Assembly (NCBI RefSeq): GCF_002878395.1
Contig: NW_025892961.1
Coordinates: 504,630-568,629, forward strand
DNA from: Capsicum annuum
Lineage: Eukaryota; Streptophyta; Magnoliopsida; Solanales; Solanaceae
DNA: 64,000 nt
Direction of reading: 5' to 3'
Shown: positions 11,598 through 21,479 of the stretch, piece by piece
Layout: each line of letters begins with the position of its first letter
Numbering within the stretch: position 1 is the first letter of the stretch
Notes under the pieces: generated by a model
What the model was told of the DNA's origin: nothing
What the model saw: the letters and a program-made list of their open reading frames with translations, nothing else
Databases searched by the model: none
Position numbers and translations under genes: made by a program

Positions 11598-12544
11598 TGA
11601 TACACCCAAATTATACCTCTCTCACGGAGAGTAAGCAGTCACTGTTAATATAGAATCCAACTGGGTTGGGTGTCGAATCCCACAGGGAATACTGTGTTCA
11701 ACAAGTATTGTGACTGTTATTAGACTGTTGATCTAAGGTTCCTGAGTAAAAAGGGGTTTCGACATGTTAACAATATTTTTTTGTATTTGTATCACACAAA
11801 GGTCCAACTAATGAGAGTTAATGAAAATGTAATTTCAATGAGAATGAATTAAATAGAGTTATGTTCACCAAGATGTTCAAACACTTAGTGTTGTGAATTT
11901 TGTGCTCGATTCTAACTTATGTATTCAATTGTAAGAATTATTGAATTCTAAGAATTACCCACTTGTTTCTTAACTTAATGAGTGTTTCACCCTTTACTGC
12001 TCTCGAACTTAAAGGATTCATGCATTATTAAACAACACTCTCATGAGGGTTAATCCTGTTAAGGCATCAACCCATTAACCTAAAGGGATAACCTATGGAT
12101 TTCATGTGAATCACTTTTTTTCCCAATATCCACTTTCGTGTCAGAAAAGTGGTGTTCATGGGCTCACTTCTAAATTTTGCAACCAAGAGATGTCATTATA
12201 ATGAAGAAATATTCATGCAATTTTGATAGATGTTAGAAATCAAACCGATTCGCAACCCCAAATAATTCTCTACATCAAGACTCCCATAATCCTAGTTATG
12301 GGAGTTTAGCAAATTATTTCCATAAAAAGATATCAATGATATATTGGGCTTCATAAATAACTTCAAGAGAGTAATTACAAAATTTACAATATTATTCTTC
12401 ACAATCTTCATATAAACAATAGAAAATAATAATCAGATCTAAATTTCTAGCTTCAAATCTCAATGAAAATTTTTACACAGCTCTCAATAGAGAAGAAAGT
12501 ATAAAATTATTGTCCAAAGATACAGAATAAACCATAATACTTGC

Positions 12545-12552
12545 TATTTATA
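12545..12552 (-). promoter_or_regulatory. TATA-like box in the C LTR
   Basis: TATAAATA on the minus strand, about 50 bp downstream of the word cluster in the direction of transcription. The same box is at 24541-24548 in the other LTR. It is the likely start-site signal of U3/R; its function is inferred from position. Confidence 0.55.
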
Positions 12553-12599
12553 TGTTTCCAAAACAGGGATTTTAAAATTCAAACTTGGAGTTGCCACTT

Positions 12600-12935
12600 C
12601 ATGCTCAACGGGTCGAGCGACGATTCGTCTCTGAGGAGATGACCCATCACATAAACCATTGTTGAGATCCAGTTAGTCTATGTTATATTTTTTGGTGATG
12701 GTTCAGGCCGATGGTTCATTGCAGAATAGATGGTCCATCGCATAGTTCGTCGCATGACTTCCAATAGTTCTACATTATATTTACTGGCGACGATTTAGGC
12801 TGAGGATTCGTCATAGGGCCGAAGGCCTATCGCTTTGACCATCGTAAGATGTCCAGTGTAGCTGTCATATACTTTTAGGTTGGGCTAACAGTTCGTCGAA
12901 AGGACGAAGGTCCATCGCCTCCGCCATCGTTGATC
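12600..12935. repeat. Word cluster in the C 3' LTR (GATGGTCCATCG-type)
   Basis: Roughly 100-bp units, three to four copies. Each has several near-palindromic words such as GATGGTCCATCGC and GGTTCGTCG, separated by a 'tccagt' spacer of about 30 bp. The cluster is CpG-rich in an AT-rich LTR. The counterpart in the 5' LTR is at 24600-24920. Confidence 0.75.
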
Positions 12936-13097
12936 ATTTTTTTTTTATTTTGCCCAGTTTATCCAAGTTTCTCCTCATACTCAGTTCTTATCCTAAAAAC
13001 AATAAAACACAATGTTAAATACAACAGTAGTTGCTTGAAGACACACAATTATCCTAAAAAAAGGGTCCAAAATATTGCTTCAAAAGCCGTAACATCA

Positions 13098-13116
13098 ACT
13101 CCCTCAACTTAAGGCA
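13098..13116 (-). other. Polypurine tract of C
   Basis: The minus strand reads CCTTAAGTTGAGGGAGT just before the LTR end TGATGTTACG, with GAGGACAAG upstream. Same layout as B1, B2 and F. Confidence 0.8.
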
Positions 13117-13676
13117 ATTTCTTGTCCTCAAGCAACTTATCACCAAATCATAAATACGAACAATATAATGACAGACATTTGCTACTGAACAAGTTGTTCA
13201 CACCACCATTAACTTTTCATCCCAATCATATGGTTTAACAAGTCAGAGTCTATAACCAGCATTATTTCAAATTTATTCATCTACACAAACATGGATATAA
13301 GTATCTACAGAAATCAGCCAAATTAATCATAACTCAAGTTGCCCTCACAGTCAATGAGATCCACCACACAAAATATTTTGTGTATAGAAATCAAAACCCT
13401 CTCAATTATCCAAGAAGTTACTAACATAATGCATGTACTCATAGGCTTGCCTTTATCATCCAACACCCCTCTTATAGCTGAGTTCCAAGATCAAACATGT
13501 CTTTTCTAGGCTAGTAATGAGGTACCCGGCTAGGTCAGAAAGGAATTTTGGGCAAAAGTGACTAAGAACTAAACTTTAACTCTCTTTACCTTCAAATTCT
13601 TTTTATCAAGGGCATTACTTTGCTAGCTTACTTGCCTTTTTCTCATTCATTTATGCTTCACTACAGTAAACACCCC

Positions 13677-13690
13677 CTTTATATATATAA

Positions 13691-13723
<33 letters not shown>
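13677..13723. repeat. (AT)n microsatellite
   Basis: About 45 bp of alternating AT with two interruptions, in the C 3' untranslated region. Confidence 0.9.
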
Positions 13724-13730
13724 CAAACAA

Positions 13731-13760
13731 GCATCAACCACCCTCAACTTAGGTTGATGC
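13731..13760 (-). other. Second polypurine-like motif inside a 9-bp inverted repeat
   Basis: Arms GCATCAACC (13731-13739) and GGTTGATGC (13752-13760) are perfect complements. The 12-nt loop is part of CTAAGTTGAGGGTGG on the minus strand, nearly the same as the real polypurine tract of C. It lies 0.65 kb from that tract. Confidence 0.6.
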
Positions 13761-13868
13761 CATAAGTCAAGGTTCATATTGTCTTAAATAGACCAGGTCC
13801 AAATGCTCTAATTAAAATTCTAGACCAACCGTCTATTAGGCAGTTAACAACCCTATAATATCTACCCT

Positions 13869-13893
13869 AAACTTAGGTGCTTTGCCTAAGTTT
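13869..13893. other. Perfect 9-bp hairpin
   Basis: AAACTTAGG (13869-13877), a 7-nt loop, and CCTAAGTTT (13885-13893). It reuses the AACTTAGG word of the polypurine-like motif at 13745-13753. Confidence 0.7.
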
Positions 13894-14639
13894 CAGTACA
13901 CATTGCCCATTTCTAAGCCAGGGACAACTCTAGGACTCTACAGTTGAAAGAGAGTTAACTTGAATACTTGATGACAAAGAAAAATCTACAAAGGCTCAAA
14001 GAAGGGTTCAAATACGGAAAATTATTTTAGATAGGGTTAAATTTTTTTGTTTTTTTGGCTAAGTGGACAAACAACATAAGGTGGCCTGCTATCACTTCTC
14101 ATCCCATCAACTATAGAAACACATCAAATAAACCAGGAAAGTTTTAGGTACTATATTATGTCAAAACTAATACAAAGTACTCGCACGCATAGTGGCAACT
14201 GAGTCAAACTCATTCTACTATTCTTAAGATGTGCATCACATGTCATATGAATTTATAGATTAATGCAAACTACAGACCCACTAATAGTTAATCACATATC
14301 TTGGTAGCCAAAAGTGAACAATAAAATAGAAATAGTCATATCTTGATGCCAACATCATTCATCATTCATATTTACAACAAACAACACTTTTATTTCATGG
14401 ACCAAGATCAGCAACATAACAAGACTTGAAAATAATAAAAATGTAAATTAACCCTAGACATGTCGATTCTCCTAGATAGCACATATTGAGGTTAAGAATA
14501 TCGGCAACACAACCCCCCATGGTACAGGCACATCCCACCCCCACAAAAAATTATGCTTTATCCTCACTGCATATAATTTAAGTACAAAGGAAGGGAAATA
14601 CTTATGGTTCCTGTGTAGTGAGGTATCTGTAAAGTGCGG

Positions 14640-16608
14640 TGAGGTTACTGTGTTCTCACCCGATGAAATTTTAACCCCCATGGTAGTGGGGGTGCTCAAA
14701 ATCTCTTCCTCTGGAAATGGAGGTAGAATATCTCTTGCCGGATCTACAGTTTGCCTCCTAGTTAGGGCAAATTGGTCGACACTCTACCTATTTCACCCTC
14801 TTCTTTGTTCCTTCTTCTCTCTTCATCTTTCCTTAATTTTCTTATTGGTTTCTTTATCTCATTTTTCTCTTTCTCCTATGGCGACATGACATTAATTCTC
14901 TTTCTTTTAGCAGTTTTTCATGTAGCTTTTTTATCAGTCTTCGCTATTTTCTTACACTTATCTTTGATCGGTCACCCCATCAAATCAATAAGACCTTTGT
15001 CTTCATCACTTGCATCCTGGACTGGATCAAATATTATCTGTTGTGGCTACTGAGTCATTCTATCTATATCTGCTCGGAGTTGTCTAACCTTCTCAATCAA
15101 TTTTGCAAAATTCAAAATAGACATGGCATCTATCTTTTTGTGGATTCGCTCCTCCATGTTTTCTATTCTTAACTAGATGTTCCTGAAAGGAGGTACTGCT
15201 TCCTCTATAATTCTTTCAACGAAGGTTTTAAAATCCGTCCCCTATATGGCCAACTACTTTTCAAACATTTTTTTATGCCGGGACGACCTTTGTAAAGTTT
15301 TCCTAATTCGGCCTGTATTCTGAATATTGGGGTGGGACTGATGAAGAACTTGTAATCCCACCCATGGGCATCAAAGCTAAACCTGCAGATGTGGTAGGTG
15401 TCATGTATGTAGAAAGAGGAAATGGCATACCTGCAGGAACCTTAGATAGTTCAGGAATTGGTGCCGACTGAGTTTGCTGAGCCGGAGACCTATTGACTTG
15501 CATGTCAAAATTTGATTCATCCCTACTCTTTTTAATATCCTGGTTGTGTATTTCCTAAATCTCATTGTCTATTTCAATTATCAAAGGTACCTTCGCCTTC
15601 TTGTACAATTTTGTGATAAGGCATAGATATGGAGTGCAGTCTGAGTCTTGTGAGAATGGTAGAATAACTCATCAGAAATAATGTGGCCAAAATCTACTGT
15701 CAACCCCTCAATCATAGAAACAATAATCACAAATCTAGTGAGTTCTAGGCAGTCATCAGCGCCTATTAGCATCAACCTCAGCCTAACAAATTGCCCACCA
15801 AAACTTAGCCCTAAAGCTTAAGGATAACTTAGATATCTTTTCATGGGGGTTGTGTAGCCATGCAGGCTCTCCTCCCTCTATCAATATTAACCACGACTTT
15901 TGTTTAGCCAGTGTGAACAACCAATGCTTCAAGTCTAGTATTGCACCTGGTATCTGATATTCATCCCCGAACAAGAATCTGTTCAACGTACATTCTGAGA
16001 TAGCTAAGTCAACTCTATGAATAGGAACTATTTCTAGTTTGTTCATGTCAGCAGTAGACTTGCCTATGGGACACTTTTTCTCCAGCAACACCAAGTAATT
16101 GATGAAAAACTCATGTACCATGTTTTTTTTTATAGGATTCAAGTGGTCTACTCATCCATGCAAACTCATATTCAATGAATCGACGTTCAAGTTCTAGGTA
16201 CTCGTGTAAGTTTTTTGTCACAATATGATGCTCCTCGAAAATAGACTTCATTATGGATACCCTATCTGTTGGTGCAAACCCTTTGTTGAAATGCTCTCGT
16301 GCACCTTCAACCTACCATTTTATAGCTTCCTGCACTTATGGATTCTTATGCGAAACAAAATTCTAATCCTCTTATTTTTGACTCACCTCTTGGAAAGGGT
16401 TAGATACTTCAACCCCTTCTTCAAACAGAATTGAACTTGAGCTACTGATGCTACTACTTTCACCCTCCTATTCATACTGGGAGGATTAAGAAATGACCTG
16501 ACTATTATGTTGGGTGTTATGAGCCGGGGCATCTGTACTTTGGGATGGCCCTTTCCTATCTCTTTTGCCTCTACCCCCGCCTCTGGTTGGTGGTACTTTG
16601 TTGTCCAT
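14640..16608 (-). pseudogene. C third ORF (putative plant transposon protein-like)
   Basis: The start at 16606-16608 gives MDNKVPPTRGGGRGKRDRKG, a basic Gly/Arg-rich N-terminus, then a Ser-rich stretch. The middle (16142-15581) is the best preserved part. It has a VHEFFINYLVLL block, a block around NRFLFGDEYQIP, and SFRAKFWWAIC near its end, consistent with the domain annotated in plants as 'putative plant transposon protein'. After a Pro/Ser-rich linker (15503-15303) a helical, coiled-coil-like part contains VRQLRADIDRM near 15075, then a Lys/Glu-rich tail. Stops and frame changes occur throughout. No enzymatic motif is visible. It lies downstream of integrase, where env-like ORFs occur in Athila relatives, but I see no signal peptide or membrane segment that I would trust. 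Confidence 0.65.
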
Positions 16609-17827
16609 AGTACCTAAAAATACAGCATTTATCAGCTTACGAACAAAAAATAGAAAAAAGAAAATTTTTCAACCAGCGACGAATAGGGTGACGGTCCGTT
16701 GGGCAGGCAATGATTCGTGGTCTCCAACCGTCAGGGTCATTCCAGTAAATCCTTTTTTGAGAAAGTTACAATGGATTCAGGAGATGGATCGTCGAGTATC
16801 CTCTGGTGCATCGCTCAAACTGTCACCTGAAATTTTCTAATTTAGGCTTCGCTTTTGAATTTTCTCAAACACCTTATATACACTTCCATTAAGGATGATT
16901 TTTATGGCCTTTTTATCAATAGTACATCTCCATATTTTGCCATCTTTTGTCGATGGGTTACTCAGACTTGACCCAGGAAAATGTTTGCTAACTGTTAGCT
17001 TAGCTCAGGCCATTAACATAAACAAATCAAAATCAAAAGAAGTATTTCAATATTCACAGACTTTACATGGTTTCTTTTTTTTCTTAGTGATGAATAAAAT
17101 GTAGACAAAAAAATGACCATACATGAGTATTGCAATACTTGAACAATATCCTCCCTTGCACTCTAAACACTGGACACAAGTTCACACTTTTGCTTTCAAG
17201 AAGAATTCTTGTGGCTTATGTTTGATAGACTAAAAAGGAGATGAAGTTCAAATAGATGGGGGGGAGGGAACATAAAAAGTTTAAGTAGGTAATGAAAAGT
17301 CTCAGATTCTTTGAATGTAGGGACACTAAATAGTCTCAGGTACTTGAACAGTTGGGGCGTTATTCAACGGTCTTAAATTGTCAATTTAAAGTCGTTTGGG
17401 TCAGATAAGAATGAAAAATGAGACTATTTAAACTAATTTGACCTGGCCCGTTGAACTAGGTCTTCATGCAAAGGTTAAGCGACGGTCCATTGCATGTTCG
17501 ATGATCCATCAATCAATCCCATCGTCCTTTTCCAGTGAACTTACTTGGAGACATACTGGCAATGGTTGAAGCTATAATTTATCGCATGTGGGATAGTCCA
17601 TTGGTTAACCTATCGCTACTATTCCAGTAATTTGGTTTCTAGACTTTCTGGGATAGTTAACATAATGGTCTATCGAGTCTGTGATGGTCTATCAAGTAAT
17701 CCGTCAGTCTCCCTGAATTCGTTCAGCTTCTGTTTTTCTGCATAGTCATACCTGCACACTTACACAAACCCTTCAGTTTGCACAAAACAATAAAATAACT
17801 TAAATTAATGCTTTACAATACACAATA
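16609..17827 (-). promoter_or_regulatory. C spacer between integrase and third ORF, with two word clusters
   Basis: No coding trace. Two clusters of the same GATGGTCC/CGTCG words and 'ccagt' spacers as in the C LTRs lie at about 16670-16810 and 17465-17720, in the same orientation. The nearer one ends about 60 bp upstream of the third-ORF start. TATA-like text on the minus strand is present (TATATAAG near 16873-16880; TTTAAATAG near 17425). I infer a possible internal promoter; the sequence does not prove it. Confidence 0.4.
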
Positions 17828-17849
17828 TGGGTTGCCTTCCACTAACGCC
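17828..17849 (-). other. Conserved GGCAACCC island after integrase
   Basis: The minus strand reads GGCGTTAGTGGAAGGCAACCCA. The same island is at 38727-38750 in B2 and, decayed, at 7807-7830 in B1. Athila-like elements of other plants carry a similar 'GCGCTT..GGGAGGCAACCC' text here; that comparison is from memory. Confidence 0.6.
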
Positions 17850-17869
17850 TGATTTATTATTGTAGCACG

Positions 17870-19004
17870 ACTCAGTTATCTCGATTACTCAGACTTCATC
17901 GAGATAGATTGTCACAATTTTTTTCATCGAGTCTATTAGATTGATATATAGTTTTACACGCTGCCCATTAACTTTGAAGACACTTCCATCTTCATTTTTG
18001 AGTTCCACTACTCTAGATGAGTAGACTTGGTTAACTCTAAATAGGCCATACTATTTGGATTTGAGCTTACCTAGAAAAAGATTGAGTCGGGAGTTGAAGA
18101 GGAGAGCCAAGTTAAATTTCTAAAAATCCCACTCTTCAATTCTGCGGTCATGGTACTTCTTCATTCTTTCTTTGTACAAGTTAGCCCCTTCATAAGCTCC
18201 AAGATGAATGTCATCCATCTCATTCAGCTGCCTTAGTCTTATATCCACTGCCTCATTCCAACTTAGATTAAGCCACTTTAGTGCCCACAGTGCTTTATGC
18301 TTTAGTTCAATCGACAAATGACACACCTTTCCATAAACCAATTGGTATGGTGACATGCCAGTTATTGTCTTCAAATTTGTTCTATATGCCCATAAGGCAT
18401 CATCTAGCTTCCTAGACCAATCTTTCCTACTAGGATTTACAGTCTTGGCAAGGATACTCTTGCTTTCTCGATTATAGATTTCCACCTTCCCACTGGTCAG
18501 TGGGTGGTATGGGGTAGCCACTATATGCTGTTTGACTCCATATTTTTCCAAGGCGGCTCTAAATATCATATTTCAAAAGTGTGATCCTCCATCGGTTATA
18601 ATGGTAAGTGGTACCCCAAAGCGAGAGAAAATATTTCTCTTTAAGAATGCAATGACCCACTTTCCATCATTATCCTCCAGAGGAACAGCCTTGACCCATT
18701 TTGACACAAAGTTAACAACAACTAGTATGTACTTCATCCTAAATGAGCTCATGAAAGGCCTCATGAAATCAACGCCCTACACATCAAATAATTCTACCTC
18801 CAGTATTTTAGACATCGGCATCTCATGGTACCTTGAGATGGACCTTTGCCTTTGACATTGGTCACATCTCTTCACGAACTCGTAAGCATCCTTGAAAATA
18901 GAGGGCCAATAGTAGCCACTGTGAAGCACTTTCCTTGCAGTCTGATCACTTGCATGGTGAATTCCCACTGAGGAAGCATGCCTTGCTTCCAGTATACTCA
19001 ACAT
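17870..19004 (-). pseudogene. C integrase
   Basis: The integrase of element C inserted the cDNA into chromosomal DNA. The HHCC zinc domain is at 19004-18800, with HHASDQTARK followed by CDQCQRQ. The core follows: GVDFM near 18775 (first Asp), ITDGGSHF at 18573-18600 (second Asp) and SGKVEIYNRES near 18480 (Glu), so the D,D,E triad is still readable. The frame 18569-18120 is open for 149 residues and carries WAYRTNLKTITGMSPYQLVYGK. The C-terminal part (GSVFKVNGQRVKLY, near 17960) ends about 17870. No chromodomain is visible, consistent with the Athila lineage. Stops at the core junctions make it non-functional. Confidence 0.85.
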
Positions 19005-19259
19005 ATCTACTTTTGGGATGCACCATCTAATAATACCATCCGCATATCGCTAGAAAAGGTGTGTCTCATCCCAGAAATAATGGGTCGCATCATGGAGAAA
19101 TGTTTTCCTTTAAAGAAAGGAAAGATTCTCTAGTATCACCTCGCTCACCAAATAATTTGTGAAATCAGCATACCAAGGTATTTTATTAGCAACAGTAGGG
19201 AAGATTTCCTTATCTGGAAATGTATCATTGATCATAAATTTATCTCTAACTGTTTGTTA

Positions 19260-20600
19260 ATTTTCCAACCTGGACAGATGGTCCCCAACTTGGTTTTCGC
19301 AATCCTTTCTATCTTTGACTTCAAAGTTAAATTCTTGAAGTAGCAGCACCAATCTGATCATCCTTGATTTTGCATCCTTTTTTCCATCAAATATCTCAAG
19401 GGTGCGTTATCAGTATGGACCACCACTTTTGTTCCTAGCAAATAAGCCTGGAACTTCTCAAAAGCATAGACTACAACAATAAGTTCCTATTCTGTGATGG
19501 TGTAGTTTTTGTGAGCTCTATTCAGTGTTTGCTAGCATAATAGATTGGATAAAAAAATTTGTTCTTCTTTTGCCCCAACACAGCTCCAAGAGCAACACCA
19601 CTTGCATCACACATGATCTCAAACGGTTTTGACTAATCAGGTGCAACAATGATAGGGGCCTCAACCATCTTCCCTATAAGGAATTCGAATGCCTTCAAGC
19701 AATCATCATCAGAGCAGAACTTAAATTTCTTCTCCAAAAGTTTGCAAAGTGGATTTCCAATCTTTGAAAAGTCCTTTATAAACCTCCGATAAAAGCCAGC
19801 ATGACCAAGAAAAATACGCACTCCCTTCACAAAAATAGGAGGTGGTAGCTTCTCAATAACCTCCAACATAGATCGATTGACCTCTATCCTCTTTGCTAAA
19901 ATTTTGTGTTCGAGAATAATGCTCTACTTCACCCTGAAGCAAAATTTTTCCCAATTAAGCACAAGATTGAACTCCTTACATCACTGCAAGACCCTACTCA
20001 GATTCAGTAAATAGAGCTCACAAGATTCACCAACAACCGATAAATCATCCATAAATACCTCTAAGGTGTCTTCAACCATATCAGAGAATATCAGTATCAT
20101 GCACTACTAAAAAGTGGTAGGTGCATTACCCAACCTGAAAGGCATCCTCTTGAAAGAAAATATGTCATATAAGCACGTGAATGTCGTCTTCTCTTGGTCT
20201 TCAGTAGAAACAAAAATCTGGTTGTAACCAGAATACCCATCTAAGAAATAGTACCAACCTCTTTCCACTAGCCGATCAAGCATCTGATCTATGAAAGGCA
20301 TTGGGAAGTTATCCTTGAATGTCCATAATTTGAGTTTTCTGTAATCCATACACACCCTCTATATAGTAACCAGCCTAGGTGGAATTAACTCGTTTTTCTC
20401 ATTAGCAACCACTGTCATGCCCCCTTTCTTTGGAATGCATTGAACAGGACTTACCCACTTACTATCTGAGATAGAGTACACCATACCTGCATCTAGCAAC
20501 TTGATAGTTTCTTTTATCACCACCTCTTACATAGGTGGATTAAGATAGAATTGATGCTCAATAGTCGGGACACAATCCTCCTCTAGTAGATTTTATGTGT
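19260..20600 (-). pseudogene. C reverse transcriptase and RNase H
   Basis: RT copies the element RNA into DNA; RNase H removes the RNA strand. RT text begins near 20560 with CVPTIEHQFYLNPP, then CIPKKGGMTVVANE near 20420. The open stretch 20355-20107 has MDYRKLKLW, FIDQMLDRLVE and EDQEKTTFTC. The catalytic box FMDD is intact at 20045-20056. The thumb region has FLGHAGFYRRFIKDFSKI (19633-19869). RNase H begins PFEIMCDASGVALGAVLGQ near 19610 and degrades after 19500. Several stops and a frameshift are present. It is by far the best RT in the window. Confidence 0.9.
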
Positions 20601-20690
20601 GCATATACCTGGAGGAATTCTGATAATGTCGGCAATCGTCCAACTAATAGCTCTCTTATATCTCTTAAGAATAGAAATGAGGGCTTCCAC

Positions 20691-21425
20691 CTATCGTTCA
20701 CCTAAGTCAGCCACAATAATAATAGGTAATGTATTCCCGCTAGCCAGGAACACATACCTCAAATGACCAGGCAACTTTTTTAGCTCTAAAGTGGGTGGCT
20801 CTTCAATAGACGGCTTGGCTGGTGGACTGGGATGGGTTTTCAAGTCCAAATCCATCTTCTTGGGTGCATAAGAATAAGAACTCATGCCTGTCAAGGAACA
20901 TACATTATCCTCATAATCTTCAATACCATCTTCATCAAAATTAATTAATACAGCAGCTAAATTCTCCACAGCAAATTTTTCTTCTTTAGGTACTTCCTGC
21001 TCCTCCTAATAATAAACATCCAAAATAGAAAATAAACTCATATCTTTATGCTATTTCATGGACTGGAATACATCAAATCAAACTACTTTATCATTCAGGA
21101 TAAATAGTGGCTCAGTTGCCTTAAGATCAATAAGTACACTCTCGGTTGTAATGAAAGGTCTACCCAAGATTATGGGCACCTTAAAGTCCACCTCGCAATC
21201 GAGAATGATAAAATCAGCTGGAAATATGAAACTAGCCACCTTCACTAATACATCATATAAAATCCCTATGGGCCGCTTCACAGACCTGTCCGCCATAACT
21301 AATGTCATGTTCATGGGAGTAGGATCCCCCAAACCCAGTTTCTTATACACATCAAGCGGTATCAAGTTTATACTATCTCCTAAATCACAAAGAGCTTTTG
21401 CAAACTTAAGAGGCCCAAAGTGCAC
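20691..21425 (-). pseudogene. C aspartic protease and linker to RT
   Basis: The protease frame 21425-21078 (115 residues) contains ALCDLGDSINLIPLDVYKK. The active site is the CDLG form typical of Athila-like proteases rather than DTG/DSG. PIILGRPFIT supplies the hydrophobic-hydrophobic-Gly motif. The second frame 20969-20691 is the linker: an acidic NFDEDGIEDYED stretch, a Pro-rich PSPPAKPSIEEPPTLELK, then LPGHLRYVFL leading to RT. The two frames are separated by a short region with stops. Confidence 0.8.
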
Positions 21426-21479
21426 TGGCTAGTAAATGCTCTGGAGTTTTCCTTCTTCTGCACCAACGACCTTGTGGAA

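Larger units (their letters stand above)
11598..13097 (-). repeat. C 3' LTR
   Basis: It starts TGATACACCCAAATTA and ends AACATCA on the plus strand, and is very similar over its length to 23593-25089. Both share a start with the F LTR at 50636, so C and F are related. A TATA-like box (12545-12552) and the repeat cluster (12600-12935) lie in its 5' half as read on the minus strand. Confidence 0.9.
13117..14639 (-). other. C 3' untranslated region
   Basis: About 1.5 kb without recognisable coding text. It holds an AT microsatellite (13677-13723), a second polypurine-like motif in a hairpin (13731-13760), and a further perfect hairpin (13869-13893). Confidence 0.6.

Noticed and set aside
12600..12935. 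CRISPR-like or satellite array
   Set aside because: Units are irregular and degenerate, lie at a fixed place inside LTRs and occur once per LTR. This is not a CRISPR array or a long satellite.
14650..15053. Plus-strand frames with strongly hydrophobic, membrane-like translations
   Set aside because: They are the antisense of the Lys/Glu-rich coiled-coil tail of the C third ORF, which gives Leu/Phe/Ser-rich text on the other strand.
21058..21432. 124-codon plus-strand frame
   Set aside because: It is the exact antisense of the C protease, which has a recognisable active site and fold signature.
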